Made by a program: the position numbers and the translations under genes. From the NCBI GenBank assembly GCA_963457665.1, contig OY735225.1, forward strand, positions 3,290,086 through 3,354,085: DNA of 64,000 nt. The letters run 5' to 3'. The notes beneath the pieces are model-generated. The model was not told the origin of the DNA and ran no database searches. It worked only from the letters and a program-made list of their open reading frames with translations. This document shows positions 56,760 through 64,000 of this stretch, in pieces. Each line of letters starts with the position of its first letter. The stretch's first letter is position 1. This DNA is from Thysanoteuthis rhombus (taxonomy: Eukaryota > Mollusca > Cephalopoda > Oegopsida > Thysanoteuthidae).

Positions 56760-57150
56760 AAGATGTGTCTTCTTTAACTTTCCAAAAAGAAAAGAACCAA
56801 TATCATCCATTACATTTCTTTCAGAGTCATCTAGCAAAGTGTAAGTTCTGTCCAGAGAATTTGAAACCACCATGACATTCACTGCATTCTCATCAGCAAA
56901 CTTACAACAGAAAAGAAATTTTCATCACTTGCAATCATCAAATTTCCCATCTTCACCAGTTCATTAAGCTTTTATGGAAACATATCTGCAAACAGGCGTA
57001 GGTCAGCTGGGCCCCCGAGTCATTGACATGATTGTCTCTCAGAATTATTGAGAAAAAATTAGTGGCACCTTTATTTGAAGCATCAGTTGTCATTGAAACA
57101 AGCCATGTTTTCTCTTTACATATTCCACTTGCTTTTGTTTAGAATACAGT
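56760..57150 (-). pseudogene. hAT-like transposase remnant
   Basis: Minus strand: the readable block WLVSMTTDASNKGATNFFSI (about 57105-57045) followed by LRDNHVNDSG resembles the 'f.i.tDaSN.....lfpi.vr' segment around the first catalytic Asp of one hAT transposase group. CCKFADENAVNVMVVSNS (about 56915-56865) follows in another frame. Multiple stops and frameshifts. Confidence 0.4.
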
Positions 57151-57307
57151 ACTAGAACATTGCAGTTATTAGTGGCTTGAGAATTCTGTGTTCTACCATG
57201 AGGTTCTTGGTCCCTTCTGATAGTTTCTTTGCTTTTAGGTTTAAACATATTGATGACTTAGATTAGAGAGGTTGTTATTTTGTTTTAGAGCTCATTGAGA
57301 CAGAGTC

Positions 57308-57605
57308 ACAGGGAAGAATCATGCCCAACATCATATGGAGAGATCACAAGACAGCACAGTATATTAGAGGAAATTACAGGAGTCAGAGATATAGAATCCA
57401 TTAGGAAACTCAAATGACAATGGGCTAGACATATTGCAAGAATAGCAGACTACCGCTGGACATCATGACTGAAAATGATCGGCAGAAATTAGAATGGTAT
57501 CACCAACTAGACAAGTTCAGAAAGTATTAGCTCCATGACATCCATGAGGTCTGAGAAATCTTGAAGAAAGTCTATGTCTGACGATGGACCCTGAAAGACC
57601 GATAA
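57308..57605 (+). mobile_element. RTE-like LINE, 3' end (dead)
   Basis: Plus strand: RIMPNIIWRDHKTAQYI-like start, decayed QWA/HIARI block with stops, then the KFRKY*LHDIHE and TLKDR tail. It is more diverged than the copies at 1 and 6 kb and lacks the GAT run. Confidence 0.75.
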
Positions 57606-59281
57606 CTAGAATATTTCCATACTGAGCTTTTGTTTTAGTTTTCCCACATGTGATGCCTTCCATTATCAACAAGTAACTATATTTTTCTGTCAACATTTAC
57701 CCCACAATCAACATTTCTTTATGACTGAAGCTCCACAGTATGAAGCACTTCACATAGTACGGCAACCAAAATTTTGTTGGAGTTATTTATTTATTCTTGT
57801 AGCTCTATGGGGATCTCATCACAATATATATTCTTAACATTAGAGATCTTATTCCAGTTCAACATTGCCTCATCACACATCAGCTTACTATTCTGTACAC
57901 TTGATAAGTTGAAATCTTTAAAAGATTTCCTTAGAGTTTTCTCGAAATTTGTCAAAACTATTTGTTTTTCATCTATCATTCCAATAGTGTACAAGTCTTG
58001 TTAAAGAAATTCATTGATTTATTGGGGTGAACTATTGAATTATTTGTTCTATTAGATAGGATGAAGAGATTTTTACCATAACTATTATAATTATTTGATA
58101 TCTTAAAAGTTTCAATTAAATATTCTACACTCAAGCAGTGTTGTGAGTGCAAATTTTCCTAATCTTTCCCTGTATCATAAATCATCCAGACCCTCTATAA
58201 TTACTATATAATCTATCTGAACCCCTGCACCTCTATATCCAAAGTAATCTGAATCATGCTATTGGTGCTTATAACCTACAACAACATTCTAGGTTGTGTC
58301 TTATCAATGCGTTAAAGCCGTTTTCATTACATATTGGTTTCTGGTTATTGTATTGCATAGCACCCACGCCATAGTAGCAGTGGACGGGTGTACATGGTAT
58401 CTAAAATTAAAGTTTCAAATTAAATATAACACTCAAACACATTCCTGTTTGACATTCAAGCTGGGGAGAAGAAAGATAACAAGGATGTACCAAGATTATT
58501 TTGTTAATCTGTGGAAATATGGTGTTCAACTACACTTTTTCTCTTACAGCCAATCTCTACATCACAACGGGAAAGTGTATGAAAAACATGAAAGTTATCT
58601 CTTCTGCTTTTAGCAATAAGTATGATTTTTTTTGGTCTATTCATCGTTAAATGTGGTCTTTTTTTGCCAAAGGTCAAGCACTCTCTACTGCAACCCTAGG
58701 CAGACCGATCCTCACAGGACTTTAACACTGCTATTCAGCAGCAATATTGACAGTGCAATAAAGCCGTATGTCTTACCTCCCTAATATAAAGACTACATCT
58801 TTTTTAACTCCAACTTAAAACATTTCTTATAAATACATTGAAGCTGCAACCCTACCGTTGGCAGCTTTAATTCCTGCAGCAGCCAATTTCTTTCAATGGT
58901 TCATTCTATTTACGTTGTCTAAATTGAGTGATATATTAAACATGTAATGATGGGAGATCATTTCAAATAAGTTTCTATATAATATAATGCAATGTGTAAT
59001 TCATTCTGTCAGACCAAATATGTCCATTTCTTAAATATATAATTATTGTGTTGAAAGAGACGAATAGACCAAGAATAAACAAGATGAGAATTGGGGTTGA
59101 AAACATACATATTACTTTTTTAAATTGAAGCTGAAAAGGTGCACTCATTCATAAGCTAGGATTAACTGAGATTGTCATCAATGATTTTTCATTTGATCAA
59201 ACATGTTAACCTGACTGGTAAAATTGATGATGGCCATGAGGGTCAGCATAAATTTAGTTTCAAATTAAAAAATTCCCTTAC
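57606..59281. other. No further gene recognised
   Basis: Apart from the 57791-57994 frame, the sequence is AT-rich and unassigned. Confidence 0.5.
57791..57994 (-). CDS. Coding-like 67-codon frame, function unknown
   Basis: Minus strand, ending TAA, reads IGMIDEKQIVLTNFEKTLRK, then FNLSSVQNSKLMCDEAMLNW and IYCDEIPIELQE. Composition is balanced and protein-like, unlike neighbouring frames. A TAA sits two codons before the readable part, so it would be a terminal exon or a decayed fragment. A weak AG precedes it, with no strong pyrimidine tract. I do not recognise the family. A mobile-element remnant is as likely as a host exon. Confidence 0.25.
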   Translation of the reverse strand: MYTIGMIDEKQIVLTNFEKTLRKSFKDFNLSSVQNSKLMCDEAMLNWNKISNVKNIYCDEIPIELQE

Positions 59282-59329
59282 CATCACTTTCCAAATATTC
59301 CTCTGTTGGTCTATATAACATTACGGGTT
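59282..59329 (-). CDS. Probable 48-nt internal exon of the TNF-like gene
   Basis: On the minus strand a pyrimidine-rich tract ending TTTTGTAG precedes 48 nt, followed by the donor GTAAGG. Of the three frames, the one that starts with two bases completing a codon and ends with one base reads PVMLYRPTEEYLESD without a stop. The phase-0 frame meets TAA at the third codon. Ending in phase 1 is what the terminal exon at 28140 requires; the joined codon is G+AG (Glu) and leads into RPVTIKW. The acidic, Tyr/Pro-containing segment would sit just before the homology domain, as stalk or first strand. Splice signals and phase agreement are seen directly; membership of the same transcript is inferred. 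The distance, about 31 kb, means other exons could intervene. Confidence 0.5.
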
Positions 59330-59969
59330 CTACAAAACAAAAAGAAGACAATTTTCAGGCATATATGAAACTTATTTGTCACTTCAGTGCTAGACAATTG
59401 ATTTTATTTAAACTTTCAATCAATAAAATCACAATAAATAAGTACACACGGTTGATTATGAGAACTAGAAAAATTGACTCAAACAGACATTAGGTGTTCA
59501 TGTTACAATACTCGTGGGATTTTAAAAAAAAAAAAAAAAAGCTGTTTTTTAACATGTTGATTTTCAAGGTAAGCAGGGTTGCCCAACTTGGAATATCGAT
59601 ACATGACAGTAGTCAGCTACCAATCAAGTAACAATGTATTAGACTAAGATCCTTTCAACGGCAATTCTAGCTATTCAAAAATTGGTTGTGGGGGGGGGGC
59701 TGATAGATCTGGGTGAAGGTACGAAGAATAGGCAATCTCGTTCATTGTGAATGTAAAGGTTACACAGTACACAAGCTCACCCAACGGTCGTCAGATTACA
59801 TCAAAACCGCATAATATCCTTATATATTTGCGATTTCTGGATGAACCTTGCAGATTATATAAATAAGTAAATAAAAACATAAATTAACAAGTTCAATAAA
59901 GATCTTGTAAAATGACTGACTCAGCCCATTTCTAGTGATATGGCTGTATAGCTATAACAAGCATACCAT
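59330..59969. other. No gene recognised; repeat D scrap
   Basis: A run at 59523-59539. GTTGATTTTCAAGGTAAGCA at 59561-59580 resembles repeat D. Confidence 0.5.
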
Positions 59970-59984
59970 ATGTAAGAGATGCGG

Positions 59985-60345
59985 CCGAGTGGACCCAAAG
60001 AATTTTTGGACATTACAACATTGTTTTCAATAGCACCACCATTCTCCACAACCTCCGAATTAGAGTTAGTCCTCCACAGAAGAAGGATTTGACAAAAGAT
60101 TACATGTATAACATCCCATGTGTAAAAAGGAATATAAAGGGGGTGCCAGCTGTCCCCTTAGTAATATAAGAAAGCTATTATTTAAAAAGGATGTAAGAAT
60201 GTCTGGTGTTGCAGATTATATCAGGAGAAAGAAAAGCTCAGATTATCCTCTTAGGGATAAAGTTTAAAAAATAGACAGAGAACACTGTTTGAGAATTGAA
60301 AAATTGAAGGTTGTAGCAAATGTTATCCTGGAGGGCGAATGTTGT
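59985..60345 (+). pseudogene. Penelope-like or GIY-YIG-type C-terminal remnant
   Basis: Plus strand: IVFNSTTILHNLRIRVSPPQ, KKDLTKDYMYNIPCVK (about 60025-60125) resembles the region just before and into the GIY-YIG endonuclease of Penelope-like elements ('.n.L...l...Kd......gvvY.ipC'). After a gap, VADYIRRKKSSDYPLRDKV, stop, IDREHCLRIEKLKVVANVI (60210-60320) resembles the tail 'aeH.w...H...w....iidre..w..RklkEa..i'. The central GIY-YIG core is deleted, and a stop separates the two parts. Confidence 0.45.
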
Positions 60346-60739
60346 AAATCAGGCCAGAGTGGATCTCAGCTTGGTGTGGGTTTCTTTGCTCAGCAGAGAA
60401 TGAATTTCATTTTTTATGGTTTGCTTTCCAGTAGATCGGATTCCACACCCTCCGGTTGGATAAGCCCACTTAAGCTCAAAATCTTTGTTAACGGTAATTT
60501 ATCTAATATTCGTGTTTTTATTTACTTATTTGTATAATCTATGAGATTTCTTTGGAAAGTCTCCAGCCATGTTGAAAATCTGGAGAACCAGTAGCATGGC
60601 CTCACTGTAGCTTTGTAACAAAAAATCAGCTGGGACCTTACTGTGCATGCATGAACAGATACTCCCATTGTTTCAGACTCTTACTCCATGGTCAGTGGTT
60701 CTACAAACTTTGAGATATTGAGAAGTTCCACGACTTGTT
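60346..60739. other. No recognisable feature
   Basis: Unassigned. Confidence 0.5.
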
Positions 60740-60870
60740 AGGATCAGTCACTGATAGTTTCCAATTTTTAAACTGATCACCCCAAACACAGACTGCTGCA
60801 AAAATATGTTGGTTACCTGACGGTTTCTACTGAGTGACTAAACAGACCTGTTCAGTTTATTGTTGCTTTT
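60740..60870 (-). repeat. Family A dispersed repeat, 5' part
   Basis: AACTGATCACCCC, GACTGCTGCAAAAATATG, TGACGGTTTCTACTGAGTGA, AACAGACCTGTT. Confidence 0.65.
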
Positions 60871-61094
60871 TTATCAGAACATTCTAGACTGAATGCTCTG
60901 AGGAGGGAGGCATCAGTTGATGGCTTAGTAGGTTGTTGCTTGACTATGGGACTTGAGCATTTCTGTTATGTCTGCAATCCAACACCTGTGGAGTCATCCT
61001 CTGGCCCAGACACTGGCTGGTAAGTTACCATTCTTATCTGGTGTCCAAACAACTTAATTCTCTGGTGCTGGATAAATTTGTGCACTGGTATTGT

Positions 61095-61440
61095 TCCAAT
61101 AGAGATCATGAAGGTTTTCTGCAAAAAGGATGATGTCTGTAAATCTGAGGTTGCTAAGGTATTTGCTATATTCCTTTATTTTTCCAGTCTATGTTTCAGA
61201 AAATCATCTCAAGGATGGGTCTACAAACATTGCATCCTCCTGATAGTCATCTATGGAGCTGAAACATGGAACCTAACCAAGAGACTGACCCTCAACCAGA
61301 GAACCATACAGAGTGTACCCGAGATATTCACGCTCAATATCACATCGAGAGATTATAAAACAAGAGGCCTAGACATCATAGAAAGACGTCCATTAGAAAA
61401 CTCAAATATCGATGAGCTGCACATGTTGTAAAAATGCTAA
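61095..61440. mobile_element. RTE-like LINE with internal inversion
   Basis: 61095-61215 matches the RT region around the FADDI motif in minus orientation (GTCTGTAAATCTGAGGTTGC, AGAAAATCATCTCAAGG). 61219-61440 continues in plus orientation with the downstream region (CATCCTCCTGATAGTCATC, YGAETWNLTKRLTLNQR, then a decayed tail). The head-to-head order equals the 5' inversion left by twin priming in LINE insertions. Confidence 0.65.
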
Positions 61441-61479
61441 ACTACTGAACATGCAAGCTTTTTGCTTTTTTTCTATTTT

Positions 61480-61740
61480 TGCAAGTCACAACTCCCCATC
61501 TAAAATAGGGTTTTAGTGGAGGGCTCAGTTTACAATGTGAGCTTATACTAAATTGATCACTTTGTGCGCGCTTGTTTCAGACTTCAGTAATCACTTTCAA
61601 GCGAAAGACAGCAAGAGCAGTAACTTATTTATTGATCACCCCTTTTTCAAATTTTTTCAATTGATCACCCCCAACTTGGCATGTTGCCAAATGATATTGG
61701 TCACATGACAGTTTCTATTGAGTGACAAACCAGACCTGTA
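61480..61740 (-). repeat. Family A dispersed repeat, 5' two thirds
   Basis: GTTTTAGTGGAGGGCTCAGT, GTTTACAATGTGAGCTTA, ATTTATTGATCACCCC, GGCATGTTGCCAAATGATA, CATGACAGTTTCTATTGAG. Confidence 0.75.
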
Positions 61741-61754
61741 TTTATTTCCTTTTA

Positions 61755-62095
61755 GCAATGTGACTGCTTTATAGAACAAACTAAAACTATGGAATGAAGG
61801 AAAATTCTGCATTGCTATAAAAGATCTTAATTGTGATGGAATTGCTTTATAAAATACTAGCAGGGATATCCGGTCTTGCCTGGGGGAAAAAATTAACTGT
61901 AAGTATACCAACTCCAGAAAAAAAATGTTCTAACATTTCTTCTTATGAAACAACAAATGAAAAAAAAAAAAAAAAAAAAGATTTATGCTATTTATATGAG
62001 AAAAAAGTAGTTGTTTGTGAAAAGAAGTTTTTCTGATGCTCAAAACAAAACAGATGTAGTCACATAGTTTTACAAGGCCCCTGGGTACACAACAT
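61755..62095 (+). repeat. Repeat B, copy 2
   Basis: Pairs with 55111-55440: GGAATTGCTTTATAAAATAC, GATATCCGGTCTTGCC, GTTCTAACATTTCTTCTTAT, TTTTACAAGGCCCCTGGGTA. An internal A run (61961-61979) is expanded here. Confidence 0.8.
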
Positions 62096-62664
62096 TAGTG
62101 CAGGGTGCCAGTATGGATAACAGAAACCGTGGATAAGGGGGACCACCAAGAAGGGGAACTGTGGATATGGGGGACCACTAGAAGGGAGACTAAGAAAAAT
62201 TTCTATCTACAATCCCATTCTAGTAAATACTGATGATATAATTTTCTTATACAATTCTCCAGTATTGTATTATAACATTATATTAGATTAACTAATTGGA
62301 GACCAACAAATCGAGCTATGAAGATGTGTGAATGCATATAAAAACTCAAACTACAATCTGGAAAAACTTTGGGTAAAGGAAAAGAATTATTTTCTCTTTT
62401 TCTCGGGTTTTCTCCGTCTTAGATTTTTTAAAGATTAAAGTAACATATTCATATCTTTTTCAACAAGTTCACATCTGTTTATCTAAACTAGACTTGGTTA
62501 AACTTAGTAAATTTATTTAGACAGGCTTTCTGGGATCAAGTGACCATTACTACTGTAGGATGTTTAATCCTTATGGGTGCCTAAGAGACACATAGTAAGA
62601 GTTGGGGGTGAAAAGGGGCCAGTTGCCGCTCAGTGCAAAGTTCTCTCAGGCTTATAATGCCTGT
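62096..62664. other. No recognisable feature
   Basis: A short direct duplication (about 62115-62190, GTGGATANGGGGGACCAC twice), otherwise nothing. Confidence 0.5.
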
Positions 62665-62859
62665 TAGTTGAAAATTATGCAAAAAAGTTGAATAAAAAGG
62701 GGTGATCAATGAATAGATTGTTTCTCCTGATTTTAGTAAGGCTGTGCCCACTAAAAAAATTTGATTTTCCAAGAAACAAGCATGGAAACAAGGGATCAAT
62801 TTAGCGAAAGTATTCATTGCAAACTAGACCCTCACTAAAACATTTAGTGGGGGGGGGGG

Positions 62860-62896
<37 letters not shown>

Positions 62897-62970
62897 AAGT
62901 AAATATTGAAATTTCCAGCATTTTAGCTCCATTTTGGTTTAACAGTTTCTAATAATGCTTGACTAATTTT
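62665..62970 (+). repeat. Family A dispersed repeat
   Basis: GGGGTGATCAATGAATAG, GGGATCAATTTAGCGAAAG, ACCCTCACTAAAACATTTAG, a G run and poly-A (62865-62894), TTTTAGCTCCATTTTGGTTT, ending AACAGTTTCTAATAA. Confidence 0.75.
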
Positions 62971-63350
62971 CATGATAACTATCTCTGTTAAATACTCATT
63001 GATTTTTTTTTTTTGATAGAACAACAGACTGGAAGAAGGTGTTTAAAACATGGGCAGAATCTCAACTAAATGTTACTTGGTAGAATGCAACCATACTTCT
63101 TACCATACTAAAACATTCCAATACAGTTTTATCATCCGTGAGAGATAAGCTGTGCCAAAATTATCTCAAAACAATTTCAAGTTTACAATTGCACAAGCAT
63201 TTAGTGTGCACCGAATTTTTTCACTGGAAAAAAAATCTACACAATTTAAGATTTTGCAGGTACTGACCACAAAAACTTGAAGAGAACATTGACTGCGGCA
63301 ATGTGCCTGACTAAACTAAACTTAGTAAATATCTATGATACATATAGCGT

Positions 63351-63355
<5 letters not shown>

Positions 63356-63389
<34 letters not shown>
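63356..63389. repeat. (CA)/(TA)n microsatellite
   Basis: Short CACA followed by about 15 TA dinucleotides. Confidence 0.9.
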
Positions 63390-63391
<2 letters not shown>

Positions 63392-63443
63392 TTTCCAGTG
63401 TAGTTGCTGACAACTCGACCACGGACAGATTGTACCGGGTTAC

Positions 63444-63804
63444 ATGTTTATCAGTAGCAGGCAGTCAATAGAGGTCACATATGTTAATAAATCAGCATTA
63501 GTCATGACATCAGGAGGCAGCACTGATATCTTTTCCATTGACACCAAAGTCCTTCAAGGAGATCTGCTGACTTCTTTTATCTTCATTATTTGCTTAGGCT
63601 ATGTACTGCAGAACGAAATCTCACCATCAGATGGTTTAACTATGAAGTGCCGTCGAAGTTCAAGGCATCCAGAGAAGTTCTTCCAGAACTTGCATCCACG
63701 GATGACATCACACTTCTAGAAAACACCCTAAAAGGACTAGAAGACCTTTTGCACGAGGTCGATGAGGCAGCACAATCTATCGAGCTTTTCTTGAACACTA
63801 ATAA
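63444..63804 (+). mobile_element. Second LINE lineage: RT fragment (dead)
   Basis: Plus strand: FSIDTKVLQGDLLTSFIFII (about 63530-63590, RT motif B type 'vlQGD.l.p.lFii.ld'), YVLQNEISPSDGLTMKCRR, then in another frame TDDITLLENTLKGLEDLL (about 63695-63750, catalytic motif where FADDI would stand) and AAQSIELFLNTNKT. Sequence around the motifs differs clearly from the 29-kb LINE, so this is another family. A frameshift lies between motif B and motif C. The first residues of the catalytic motif read STDDI. Confidence 0.7.
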
Positions 63805-64000
63805 AACGAATCTCCACGAGACCCTCAAAAGAAGAAGAAATCAAGCGAAGAATCACACTAGGATGGCAAGCCTTTGGCAGAGCTAGCTCAACCTTCAAAA
63901 ATAAGAAGATCCCATTAATCCTAAAGAGAAGGGTGTATAACCAATGCATCCTCCCAATAGTCACTTATGGAGCTGAAACATGGAACTTAACCAAGAAACA
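63805..64000 (+). mobile_element. RTE-like LINE, post-RT region, runs off the window edge
   Basis: Plus frame EEEIKRRITLGWQAFGRASS, TFKNKKIPLILKRRVYNQC, ILPIVTYGAETWNLTKK is open to the window end and matches the 29-kb copy without its stop. It joins directly to the other LINE lineage at about 63800. The 3' end lies outside the window. Confidence 0.8.

Noticed and set aside
63094..63139. 46-nt minus-strand exon-like segment (CAG acceptor, GTAAGA donor)
   Set aside because: The only open frame is out of phase with the 48-nt exon and the pyrimidine tract is poor.

Overview
This is eukaryotic, almost certainly invertebrate metazoan, nuclear DNA. It is AT-rich and gene-poor. It is dense with degraded transposable elements, tRNA-derived SINE-like sequence, poly-A tracts and very long purine-strand satellites. 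A TNF-superfamily-like exon, several classes of retroelement remnant (RTE-like and CR1/Jockey-like LINEs, a Penelope-like piece) and hAT and Tigger/pogo remnants point to an animal. A mollusc, perhaps a cephalopod, fits the texture, but that is an impression and not proof. There is no prokaryotic-style operon, rRNA gene or CRISPR array.

Host gene. The only convincing host gene lies on the minus strand. A terminal exon at 28140-27782 encodes most of a TNF homology domain and ends in a stop. It is preceded by a textbook polypyrimidine-CAG acceptor. About 31 kb upstream (59329-59282) sits a 48-nt exon-like segment with a strong acceptor and a GTAAGG donor. Its only open frame joins the terminal exon exactly in phase (both junctions phase 1). 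If this is right, most of the window from 28 to 59 kb is one intron, and the transmembrane and cytoplasmic exons lie beyond 64 kb or were not recognised.

Layout. 0-10 kb: foldback sequences, an intact SINE with target-site duplication, and three RTE-like LINE 3' ends. 10-17 kb: a second repeat family, another LINE, a long palindromic repeat and a hAT transposase pseudogene. 17-25 kb: first copies of a roughly 400-bp dispersed repeat ('family A', at least 14 copies, all between 18.8 and 63 kb) and a tandem pair of tRNA-like sequences. 25.2-26.4 kb: A-rich purine satellite. 27.8-28.1 kb: TNF-like exon. 28.8-29.9 kb: the best LINE copy, with reverse-transcriptase motifs. 30-37 kb: little recognisable. 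37-46 kb: family A copies, Tigger, CR1-like and other transposon pieces, TA/TG microsatellites. 46.5-47.3 kb: 13-bp satellite with alternating variant blocks. 50.9-53.8 kb: about 2.9 kb of GGAA-based satellite with concentric variant order. 54-64 kb: a purine minisatellite, family A copies with a shared 3' neighbour, hAT-, Penelope- and LINE-like remnants, the 48-nt exon, and a LINE mosaic running off the right edge.

The long open frames across the satellites (Phe/Ser/Leu-rich on one strand, Lys/Glu/Arg-rich on the other) are artefacts of repeat units lacking stop codons. All assignments come from reading the sequence by eye; no database search was run.
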